NCBI GenBank assembly: GCA_017477805.1
Contig: JAFUUM010000323.1
Location: 1-5,876 of the forward strand
From: Lachnospiraceae bacterium
GTDB lineage: Bacteria; Bacillota; Clostridia; Lachnospirales; Lachnospiraceae
DNA: 5,876 nucleotides
Reading direction: 5' to 3'
In this document: piece by piece, positions 1 through 5,876 of the stretch
Position numbering within the stretch: position 1 is the first letter of the stretch
Layout of the letters: every line of letters begins with the position of its first letter
Notes under the pieces: generated by a model
The model's input: the letters and a program-made list of their open reading frames with translations, nothing else
Databases searched by the model: none
Told to the model about the DNA's origin: nothing
Made by a program: the position numbers and the translations under genes

Positions 1-1
1 G

Positions 2-937
2 GCAGACAAGCTTTCCGGCATGTGCAAGACCGACAAGGAAAACTACGACAAGTACTGGGATGACATCTCTCCCTTTATCAAGTTCGGCTGCCTGAAGGAC
101 GAGAAGTTCGCAGAGAAGATGAACAACTACATCCTCTTCAAGAACCTGGACGGCAAGTACCTGACCCTGCCCGAGTGCCTGGAACTCAATGTGGAAGATG
201 AGGACGAGACCGAGGGCGAGGAGAAGAAGGACGCAGCCGTAGATGAAAACGGCAAGTCCGTAGAAGCTGAGGAGATCGCTCCCGACAAGAAGGAGGAGCC
301 TTCCGAAGAAAAGAAAGAGGAAGAGAAGAAGGACAAGACCATCTTCTACGTCACCGATGAACAGCAGCAGAGCCAGTACATCAACATGTTCCGCAATGCC
401 AAGATGGATGCGGTGATCCTGCCTCACAGCATCGACCAGCCCTTCATCCAGAGACTGGAGATGCAGAACGAAGGCGTGCACTTCAAGCGCATTGATGCCG
501 ACATCGAGGATGCTTTAAAGAACAAGACCTCCCAGAAAGCGGAAAAAGAGCTGGAAGAGATCGCAAAGAAGCTGTCCGAACTCATCAAGAAGGCTCTGAA
601 AAAGGACCAGCTGGAAGTAAAGGTCCAGAAACTGAAGAACAAGAAGATCTCCTCCATCCTGACTGTCAGCGAAGAAAGCCGCAGAATGCAGGATATGATG
701 AAGATGTACGGCGGCATGGGAATGGGCGGCTTTGGCATGGCAGGCGAGACCCTGATCCTGAACGCCAACCATCCTCTTGTACAGTACGTGGAAGAGCATC
801 AGGAAGATGACACTTCCAAGCTGATCTGCGAACAGCTCTACGATCTGGCAAAGATCCAGAACGCACCTCTGGAAGCAGAAGATATGACAAGATTTATCGC
901 CAGAAGCAACGAGATCATGATGCAGCTGACAAAGTAA
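2..937 (+). CDS. htpG: Molecular chaperone HtpG (bacterial Hsp90), C-terminal half, 5' end outside window
   Basis: HtpG is the cytosolic bacterial Hsp90, an ATP-dependent homodimeric chaperone that remodels clients, often with DnaK. Reading from base 2 there are 311 residues before TAA; the first ATG (base 20) is internal, not the start. The N-terminal ATPase domain and part of the middle domain are off the left edge; family members are usually about 620-690 residues. The visible part aligns by eye with E. coli HtpG: the segment DKYWDDISPFIKFGCLKDEKF corresponds to its FWQQFGLVLKEGPAEDF region, KTIFYVTDE to KIYYITAD, then LILNANHPLVQYV to the CTD strand YIFELNPDHVLVK, ending in the dimerisation helices (FIARSNEIMMQL). 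Two oddities are visible: a charged insertion of about 50 residues in the middle domain, and a Met/Gly-rich stretch in the C-terminal domain at 686-745. A strong terminator follows 13 bp after the stop. The promoter and any CIRCE-type operator lie outside. Identity is very secure. Confidence 0.97.
   Translation, partial: ADKLSGMCKTDKENYDKYWDDISPFIKFGCLKDEKFAEKMNNYILFKNLDGKYLTLPECLELNVEDEDETEGEEKKDAAVDENGKSVEAEEIAPDKKEEPSEEKKEEEKKDKTIFYVTDEQQQSQYINMFRNAKMDAVILPHSIDQPFIQRLEMQNEGVHFKRIDADIEDALKNKTSQKAEKELEEIAKKLSELIKKALKKDQLEVKVQKLKNKKISSILTVSEESRRMQDMMKMYGGMGMGGFGMAGETLILNANHPLVQYVEEHQEDDTSKLICEQLYDLAKIQNAPLEAEDMTRFIARSNEIMMQLTK
188..334 (+). other. Charged low-complexity insertion within HtpG middle domain
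   Basis: About 49 codons encode almost only Glu, Asp, Lys and small residues (for example EDEDETEGEEKKD and EEKKEEEKKDK), with no hydrophobic core pattern, so the segment is probably disordered. It sits between the helix ending YLTLPECLELN and the strand TIFYVTDE. E. coli HtpG has only a few residues there (around MKEGQE). Eukaryotic Hsp90 has a charged linker, but between its N-terminal and middle domains, so this is a different location. The reading frame is continuous and flanking homology resumes exactly, so this is an in-frame insertion and not a frameshift artefact. Confidence 0.8.
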
Positions 938-950
938 AAATTCGTTTACC

Positions 951-985
951 AAAAGAGCGTCCGGACCACCGGGCGCTCTTTTATT
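951..985 (+). terminator. Strong rho-independent terminator after htpG
   Basis: Bases 951-964 (AAAAGAGCGTCCGG) pair with 969-982 (CCGGGCGCTCTTTT) to give a 14-bp stem with a single T-G wobble and an ACCA tetraloop at 965-968. The 3' arm ends in a T tract running into TTTTATT. The A-tract on the 5' arm means it could also act on transcripts from the other strand, although no minus-strand gene is seen here. It sits 13 bp after the htpG stop and should separate htpG transcription from the downstream pair. Confidence 0.93.
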
Positions 986-1007
986 AACCGCCGTTTTATG
1001 GTACACT
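979..1007 (+). promoter_or_regulatory. Weak candidate promoter for the downstream two-gene unit
   Basis: TACACT at 1002-1007 is a possible -10 box, preceded by TG at 999-1000 in the extended -10 position (TGGTACACT). Seventeen bases upstream is only a poor -35 (TTTTAT, 979-984), which overlaps the terminator's T tract. The genes after a terminator this strong need a promoter, and the 80 bp between terminator and GTG is the obvious place, but the match itself is weak. Confidence 0.3.
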
Positions 1008-1040
1008 TTAATTTGGCGGTTGCCTGCCCTTTTGGCGGGT
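986..1040. repeat. Clustered GGCGG direct and inverted repeats in the leader of the 1064 gene
   Basis: AACCGCC (986-992) is the exact inverse of GGCGGTT (1015-1021), separated by 22 bp that include the candidate -10. The right arm is repeated as TTTGGCGG at 1012-1019 and again at 1031-1038, a 19-bp period. The second copy can also pair with CCTGCC just upstream (1023-1028) to form a small hairpin with a CTTTT loop and one T-G wobble. These could be operator half-sites or a structured 5' leader. They could also be chance in a short, mixed-composition spacer. Confidence 0.4.
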
Positions 1041-1052
1041 AAAAAAGCGGCC

Positions 1053-1057
1053 GGGGG
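1053..1057 (+). promoter_or_regulatory. G-rich ribosome binding site deciding the GTG start at 1064
   Basis: GGGGG at 1053-1057 lies 6 bases before GTG 1064 and is an acceptable, if non-canonical, Shine-Dalgarno sequence. An in-frame TAA at 1040-1042 leaves no other start upstream, which supports GTG as the initiation codon. Confidence 0.6.
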
Positions 1058-1063
1058 ATCATC

Positions 1064-4000
1064 GTGAGAAAGGTCGTAGACAGCATTCTTGCTGGAAAAT
1101 TTGAATATGATAACGGTTCCATCAGCCTTTCGGAATCCAGGATCGAACTCACCGTTCATCCCGGAGACATTGCCGAGGGATCTTTTGTGATTCAAGGAGA
1201 TCCCGGACGGTATACCGAGGGCTGTCTTTATTCTTCGGACTATCGGATGACCCTTTCCCAGGAGAAGTTTACGGGAGTGGGAGAGTCCATCGGATATTCT
1301 TTCTCCGCGGAAGGCATGGATGAGGGCGACGTGGAAAGCGGCGTCATCACCATCGTCAGCAATCAGGGCGAGTGCAAACTTCCCTTCTCCGTTATGGTGG
1401 CCTACACCACCATCAACAGCAGCATCGGTCACATCCGCAATCTGTTCCATTTCACAAATCTTGCAAAGAGTGATTTCCATGAGGCGGCAAGCGTCTTTTA
1501 CGATCCGGCATTTCCCCGGATCCTGACAGGCGTGGATGCCCGGTATCTGGAATTATATAAAGGCCTCTCCACCCGCTATGGGGATGAGGAGAGTGTGGAA
1601 GAGTTTTTGGTGGGCGTCCACAAAAAACAGAAAGCCACCTACATCATTGACGAAGACAGGATCCAGATTTCTGAACCCATGACGGATGCCCAGTACCGTC
1701 TGATCATCACTAAGAACGGCTGGGGCTATACCCATCTGGAGATCGAGACCGAAGGAGACTTTTTATGGGTCGAGAAGACCCTGTTACAGGAAGAAGATTT
1801 TGCCGGAAACCGCGGCGAGGTGATCTTCCAGATCATTACCAAGAGACTGCACACCGGGCGCAACATCGGTAAGCTCCGGTTCCGGGAAGGAGACCAGGTC
1901 ATCGAACTTCCCGTGGTTGTGGGAATGCAGGTGGAAAACCGCCCCATGCCCGAACAGCGCAGAAACAGAAAGCGCAATATCGCAGACCTTCTCCGGCATT
2001 TCCTGGCATACCGTACAAGACAGATGGATCGTGCAACCTGGAGGACCGCATCTGCCGGCATTTTGAGTGCCATGACCAAAGAAGATGAGCAGGATCCGTT
2101 GCCGAAACTTTATACGGTACAGCTGCGCATCACCGAAAACAAAGCAAACGAAGCCGGCTGGCTCCTTGACCAGGCGAGGATCAATATCCTCCAGAGTGAT
2201 GACCGCGATCCGTCCCTCTGGTGTTATTACCTGTACCTCACCACCCTCCTTCGGGGCGAACCCGATTACGTGGAGCAGGTGGCTGCGGAAGTGGAAAGCT
2301 ATTACCAGAAAGATCCCGAGAACTGGAGACTTGGCTGGTTCCTCCTGTTCTTATCCGGAGAACTCAACACCTCCATGTCCAAGAGATGGATGTTCCTGCG
2401 AAGACTTTTGGAGCAGGGCTGTACCTCTCCGCTGATCTATGTGGAGTGCTGGCTGATGCTCCAGAGCGAGCCCTCTCTCCTGATGGAAGTCAGCGAATGC
2501 GAGGCGAGAGTCCTGTTGTTTGCGGCAAGATATGAACTCATGACCCGGGAGGTCATCGAGCAGCTCCATTACCTGCTGCCCAGATCCCCCATTTCCGTAT
2601 CGCGGAAACTGGACATCCTCTATGCCGCTTTTGACACCTCCGGGGATGATACCACGTTGACGGATATCTGTTCGCTCCTCATCAGCGAAGACAGAAAGGA
2701 CGAGGAAAGCTTCTTCTGGTATGAGCGCGGCGTAGAGAGAAATCTGCGTATCAACAAGTTGTATGAATATTACATGTATGCCCTGGACATCCGGGAAGAG
2801 AGAGATCTTCCCCAGGTGCTGTTCATGTATTTTGGCTACGATAACATGCTGGATGCCCGGCATACGGCCTATATGTATGCCAACCTCTTTAAGAGGCGGA
2901 ATGAACTGGCCCAGATCTACGCGGATCATAAGGACAGCATCAGCAAGTTCGTCCTCGACCAGCTCCGAAAGGGCCGGATCGATGAGAACCTGGCATATCT
3001 TTATCAGGAATTCCTGACCGTTTCCAATCTGGATGAGGAACTTCGCAGCAAACTGGCACATCTGATCTTTGCAAAGAAGCTGCAGACCACCAAAGAAAAT
3101 GTTGTGTCGGCAGTTGTCTGCCAGCCCTGGATGGAGAAGGAAAAGATCTATCCCATCGTGGATAAGGAAACCGTCATCATCTGCTTTGAAGAAAACGTCA
3201 CCATCCTTCTGGAGGATGAGAGAGGCAGACGATTTGTCCCCGAAGGGGATGAGATCACCGTAACGGATTTCTTCAAAAAGAGTTCCCTGGAGCGGGAACT
3301 GGCACAGACCGACTTTACCAGTCTCGGCCTGCAGCTCCATCAGTGCAATCCCAGACAGGAAGAAGTGGTGATCCGTTCCGACAACGCAGAGCGCTACCGT
3401 GTCATCGCCACAAGCGACAACGTGGAAACAAAGATGCGGGAGCAGGTAAAACTCCGCCTCCTGCAATGGGATGAAAAGAACGGATGGACCGATTCTTCGG
3501 AAGAGATCTTAAATTCCTGTAATCCCGAACTGGAGGATGCGGACGGCAGAAAGACGCTGTTGTCCCTGTATGCATCCCGTGGCAGACTGCGGGAAGCCGT
3601 GGACATGATCCGGAAATACGGCTATCAGAAGATCGATCCCGCCACCATCTACAAGATCGCGGCAAAATGGATCGAGAACAATAAGATGCCGGAACCCTTT
3701 ACGGCACCGAAAAATAAGCAGAAGACCATCGAGATCGTTGGCGGCGGCATCGGAGATACCCAGCCTTTAAGTACGGTTGAGACCCTTGCAAGGGATCCCA
3801 TGATGCCCGGTCTGTTTGAGCAGACCTTCCTGACACCGGAAGAGCCGGAGGAGGATCCCGATAAGACCCAGCCCCTGCCTGATCTTGAGCGGGCGCTCCG
3901 GTCCAAGACACCGAAAGAGCCTCTGCTCTTGTACCTTTGTCATGAGGCCTTTATGAAGGGCCAGTTCGACCATGAGACCCTGCAGTACCTGCTGGACCAC

Positions 4001-4849
4001 TTTGACGGTCCTACGAGAGAATTGCGGGATATCTGGAAGGAGGCTCTGGGAGAGCTGCCCTCTGTGGCGCAGATCAGCGAAAAGCTGATCATCCAGATGC
4101 TCTATACCGGATTTTTCGTGGGAGAGAAGATGGCCATCTTCGCCTCTTACATGAACGAAAAGCCGGATCCGGATGTGAAGAAAGCCTTCCTGGACCAGTG
4201 TGCTTATGATTATTTCGTGAAAGAAAAACTCACGGAAGAAGAGCTCATGCGCTACTTTGAGCACGAGATGGAAGACGGCACGGAGACAGACCTGATCTGT
4301 AAGCTGGCCTATGCAAAGTACTACGGCGAGCATCCGGCAGCCTTAAAGAAAAAAGATACGACGGTTCTCGAGACGGTGATGCGGGATCTGATCCTGCAGG
4401 AGATCTATCTCCCCTGCTTCGCGGCCTTCCTGGAACTCTTTGATTTCCTGGAGGAATACAGGGACAAGACCGTGATCGAGTACAAGGCTCATCCTTCCTC
4501 CGCCGTGCAGATCCGTTACGTCATCGGTCACGGCACCGACAACGGTGAGGATTATCATGTACGGAACATGAAGAATATCTACGGCGGTGTCTGTACCGCA
4601 GAGTTTGTTCTCTTCTTCGGAGAAAAACTCATGTATTACATCACCGAAGAAAAAGACAATGTGCAGGAACTGACGGAGAGCGGTACCATCAGCCACAGCG
4701 AGATGCACAGCAAATCCGAGAACAGCCGTTTCGGTCTCTTGAACGACATTATGATCTCGGAGACCCTGCAGGATTACGACACCATGAACGATATGATGGA
4801 CGAGTACATCCGCACGGATTATCTGCAGGAAAACTTATTTACTCTGTAA
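1064..4849 (+). CDS. Giant Ig-like plus helical-repeat scaffold protein, DUF5717-like, function unknown
   Basis: The gene encodes 1261 residues. I recognise it as resembling DUF5717, a family of unknown function common in Lachnospiraceae; this is from memory, not a search. Architecture by eye: residues 15-112 are beta-rich and Ig-like, with YSSDYRM at 56-62 and SNQGE at 99-103 before LPFSVMV. Residues about 205-290 form a second beta-rich unit. Residues about 300-690 are amphipathic helices of TPR-like character, rich in Tyr and Trp, with no clean consensus. Residues about 690-800 are a beta-rich island, about 815-875 are helical, and about 875-945 are an acidic/proline linker. Residues about 945-1130 are helical, and the mixed C-terminus runs from about 1130. 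There is no signal peptide, transmembrane segment or catalytic motif, so it is probably cytosolic and works through protein binding. GTG is the only start after an in-frame stop, and the N-terminus (MRKVVDSILAGKFEYD) looks native. It probably forms an operon with the Hsp70-like gene 39 bp downstream; a scaffold or co-chaperone role is inference. Confidence 0.88.
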   Translation: MRKVVDSILAGKFEYDNGSISLSESRIELTVHPGDIAEGSFVIQGDPGRYTEGCLYSSDYRMTLSQEKFTGVGESIGYSFSAEGMDEGDVESGVITIVSNQGECKLPFSVMVAYTTINSSIGHIRNLFHFTNLAKSDFHEAASVFYDPAFPRILTGVDARYLELYKGLSTRYGDEESVEEFLVGVHKKQKATYIIDEDRIQISEPMTDAQYRLIITKNGWGYTHLEIETEGDFLWVEKTLLQEEDFAGNRGEVIFQIITKRLHTGRNIGKLRFREGDQVIELPVVVGMQVENRPMPEQRRNRKRNIADLLRHFLAYRTRQMDRATWRTASAGILSAMTKEDEQDPLPKLYTVQLRITENKANEAGWLLDQARINILQSDDRDPSLWCYYLYLTTLLRGEPDYVEQVAAEVESYYQKDPENWRLGWFLLFLSGELNTSMSKRWMFLRRLLEQGCTSPLIYVECWLMLQSEPSLLMEVSECEARVLLFAARYELMTREVIEQLHYLLPRSPISVSRKLDILYAAFDTSGDDTTLTDICSLLISEDRKDEESFFWYERGVERNLRINKLYEYYMYALDIREERDLPQVLFMYFGYDNMLDARHTAYMYANLFKRRNELAQIYADHKDSISKFVLDQLRKGRIDENLAYLYQEFLTVSNLDEELRSKLAHLIFAKKLQTTKENVVSAVVCQPWMEKEKIYPIVDKETVIICFEENVTILLEDERGRRFVPEGDEITVTDFFKKSSLERELAQTDFTSLGLQLHQCNPRQEEVVIRSDNAERYRVIATSDNVETKMREQVKLRLLQWDEKNGWTDSSEEILNSCNPELEDADGRKTLLSLYASRGRLREAVDMIRKYGYQKIDPATIYKIAAKWIENNKMPEPFTAPKNKQKTIEIVGGGIGDTQPLSTVETLARDPMMPGLFEQTFLTPEEPEEDPDKTQPLPDLERALRSKTPKEPLLLYLCHEAFMKGQFDHETLQYLLDHFDGPTRELRDIWKEALGELPSVAQISEKLIIQMLYTGFFVGEKMAIFASYMNEKPDPDVKKAFLDQCAYDYFVKEKLTEEELMRYFEHEMEDGTETDLICKLAYAKYYGEHPAALKKKDTTVLETVMRDLILQEIYLPCFAAFLELFDFLEEYRDKTVIEYKAHPSSAVQIRYVIGHGTDNGEDYHVRNMKNIYGGVCTAEFVLFFGEKLMYYITEEKDNVQELTESGTISHSEMHSKSENSRFGLLNDIMISETLQDYDTMNDMMDEYIRTDYLQENLFTL
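3689..3898 (+). other. Disordered acidic/proline linker with duplicated TQPL motif inside the scaffold protein
   Basis: Residues about 876-945 break the helical pattern. They contain a Gly run (GGGIG), many prolines and an acidic patch (PEEPEEDPD). TQPL occurs twice, at residues 899-902 (GDTQPLS) and 935-938 (DKTQPLP), each with Asp one or two residues before the Thr. Helical sequence resumes at about EPLLLYLCHEAFMKG. A repeated short motif in a disordered stretch suggests a docking or phosphorylation site, but nothing in the window proves this. Confidence 0.6.
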
Positions 4850-4888
4850 GCAGCTTACTAAACTACGATTGGAGTTCGCAAAAGACCC
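4850..4888 (+). promoter_or_regulatory. Short terminator-free spacer with a distant GGAG ribosome binding site
   Basis: No hairpin with a T tract and no convincing promoter is visible in these 39 bp, so the flanking genes are probably co-transcribed. GGAG at 4871-4874 is the best Shine-Dalgarno match, but it lies 14 bases before ATG 4889, longer than usual. An in-frame TAA at 4859-4861 rules out an extended N-terminus from an ATG, GTG or TTG, so ATG 4889 is preferred despite the spacing. Translation may be modest or helped by coupling to the upstream stop. Confidence 0.5.
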
Positions 4889-5876
4889 ATGGTACACAAA
4901 CATTATGTGGTGGGATATGATCTCGGGGAAGAATATTCCCAGATCAGTTATTGCACCGGCGAAAATCCGAATCCCGAAACCCTTCCGGTGGTCACGGGAA
5001 CGGAGCAATATAATATTCCTACCGTTGTCTGCAAACGACATGGTGCGAACCAGTGGTTTTACGGCAAGGAAGCCGTCCGAAAGGCAAAAGCCGGAGAGGG
5101 CGAGCTCATCGATCATCTGGTGAGCAGAGCCTGCAGCGGCGACCAGGCGGAGATCGAGGGCCGTGTTTACGACGTGGGCGCCCTCCTGACCATCTTTGTA
5201 AAGCGCAGTTTCGGACTGCTCTTCTCCATCGCACCCCAGACCACCATCGACACTCTTGTGCTGACAACGGAAAGCTTAAATTCCCATATGGTGGAGGTTC
5301 TGGAGCGGGTGGTGGAAGGCCTGGATCTTCCGGAAGGAAAGATCTTCTTCCAGAACTACGAAGAGAGTTTTTACGAATTCATGATCCATCAGCCCTCAGA
5401 ACTGTGGCTGGCAAGAACGGTGCTCTTTGATTACAGGGGCAGCGGCTTCAAGGTCATGAACCTGGAATTCAACCGGCAGACAAAACCGGTGGTGGGCACC
5501 ATCGAGACGGAAGTCATTGAGGGCTTCCCCATCCGGGAACAGACGGATGACGGCAAGATCGCCAATGACCGGGAACTGGACAATGCCCTTGTGAAGGTTG
5601 CCGACAGAGAAGGCAACGGCCTCAGGATCAGCAGCTGTTACTGCATCGGCGACGGGTTCTCCGGGGGGTGGATGCAAAATTCCCTGCGGGCCATGTGCCA
5701 GGGGGGCTGGAGAGTGTTCCAGGGCAATAACCTTTACAGTAAGGGTGCTGCCTTTACCGCTTATCAGAAGCAGTACACCAAAGAGGAAGAGAGAAGATAT
5801 CTGTTCCTCGGTAAATCCAAGATCAAGACAAATGTGAGCATACAGGCCAGAGAGGGGGATGAGATGGTCTATGAAC
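4889..5876 (+). CDS. Divergent Hsp70/actin-fold ATPase-like protein (DUF5716-like), 3' end outside window
   Basis: The frame is open for 329 complete codons up to the right edge with no stop. The sequence follows the Hsp70 nucleotide-binding domain in order. GYDLGEEYSQISY (9-21) matches phosphate-1 (GIDLGTTNS). IPTVV (43-47) matches the PSVV strand, and GKEAVRKA (59-66) matches the GxxAk segment. TLVLTTES (122-129) occupies the place of the AVITVPA strand. LFDYRGSGFKVMNLEF (179-194) matches phosphate-2 (DLGGGTFDVS). CYCIGDGFSGGWMQNSL (250-266) matches the adenosine motif (VGGSSRIP), and NNLYSKGAAFTAYQ (280-293) matches the AIGAA helix. Asp11 and Gly13 are kept; the phosphate-1 threonines are replaced by Glu and the phosphate-2 Gly run is weakened. 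A mixed segment begins at about 297, but any substrate-binding or other C-terminal domain lies off the edge. I believe such proteins are named DUF5716 in Lachnospiraceae, from memory. No signal peptide is seen. A chaperone-like or nucleotide-switched partner of the scaffold upstream is the likeliest role; substrate and activity are unknown. Confidence 0.85.
   Translation, partial: MVHKHYVVGYDLGEEYSQISYCTGENPNPETLPVVTGTEQYNIPTVVCKRHGANQWFYGKEAVRKAKAGEGELIDHLVSRACSGDQAEIEGRVYDVGALLTIFVKRSFGLLFSIAPQTTIDTLVLTTESLNSHMVEVLERVVEGLDLPEGKIFFQNYEESFYEFMIHQPSELWLARTVLFDYRGSGFKVMNLEFNRQTKPVVGTIETEVIEGFPIREQTDDGKIANDRELDNALVKVADREGNGLRISSCYCIGDGFSGGWMQNSLRAMCQGGWRVFQGNNLYSKGAAFTAYQKQYTKEEERRYLFLGKSKIKTNVSIQAREGDEMVYE

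Noticed and set aside
20..22. ATG as the start of an independent 305-residue protein
   Set aside because: The reading frame is open to the left edge with HtpG-like residues (ADKLSG) before this ATG, and the protein aligns from the interior of the HtpG middle domain.
1022..1046. Possible second terminator or riboswitch just before GTG 1064
   Set aside because: The small hairpin (CCTGCC with GGCGGG) is followed by an A run, not a T run, on the coding strand, and the leader is too short and lacks any recognisable aptamer core.
515..1480. Long minus-strand open frame of 321 residues
   Set aside because: It runs antisense across the htpG end, the terminator and the start of the scaffold gene, has no recognisable domain, and arises from the codon bias of the genes opposite.
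2351..3466. Minus-strand open frame of 371 residues inside the scaffold gene
   Set aside because: It is fully antisense to a coding frame with clear domain structure. The His/Leu/Gln-rich composition is typical of a mirror frame, and it resembles no family I know.
3767..4333. Minus-strand open frame of 188 residues
   Set aside because: Antisense shadow of the scaffold gene with no motif and no independent start signals.
4343..4708. Minus-strand open frame of 121 residues
   Set aside because: Antisense shadow opposite the C-terminal domain of the scaffold protein.
4869..5123. Plus-strand TTG-start frame of 84 residues overlapping the start of the Hsp70-like gene
   Set aside because: The overlapping frame from ATG 4889 shows clear Hsp70 motif order and stays open to the window end. 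The 84-residue frame has low-complexity basic composition and no homology.
5053..5430. Plus-strand frame of 125 residues, Arg/Gly-rich
   Set aside because: Out-of-frame shadow of the Hsp70-like gene; the composition is that of a shifted GC-rich frame.

Overview
The window reads as chromosomal DNA of a Firmicute of the Lachnospiraceae/Clostridia type. Base composition is near 50% GC by eye. The HtpG sequence has the clostridial flavour (FYVTDEQQQSQYINMFRNA), and the large second gene resembles a protein family that I associate mainly with Lachnospiraceae. All three genes lie on the + strand. I see no RNA gene, mobile element, CRISPR array or integrase.

Layout: (1) Positions 2-937 hold the C-terminal half of the Hsp90 chaperone HtpG, cut off by the left edge. 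Its middle domain carries an unusual highly charged insertion. (2) Positions 938-1063 are a 126-bp intergenic region. It has a very strong intrinsic terminator, then a leader with GGCGG-type repeats, a weak promoter candidate and a G-rich ribosome binding site. (3) Positions 1064-4849 encode a 1261-residue cytosolic protein with Ig-like beta domains at the N-terminus, a long helical-repeat body, an acidic/proline linker with a duplicated TQPL motif, and a mixed C-terminal domain. It fits DUF5717 as I remember that family. (4) After 39 bp without a terminator, positions 4889-5876 hold the first 329 residues of an Hsp70/actin-like ATPase-fold protein, cut off by the right edge. It retains the order of Hsp70 nucleotide-binding motifs in strongly diverged form and is probably DUF5716-like.

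Working together: the last two genes look like an operon, with a giant scaffold followed by a divergent Hsp70-like protein, directly downstream of the Hsp90 gene. The terminator suggests that htpG is a separate transcription unit, but the order Hsp90 - scaffold - Hsp70-like suggests a protein-quality-control or assembly module with no assigned function that I know of. That functional link is inference. The sequence itself shows the gene order, the domain architecture and the motif divergence.
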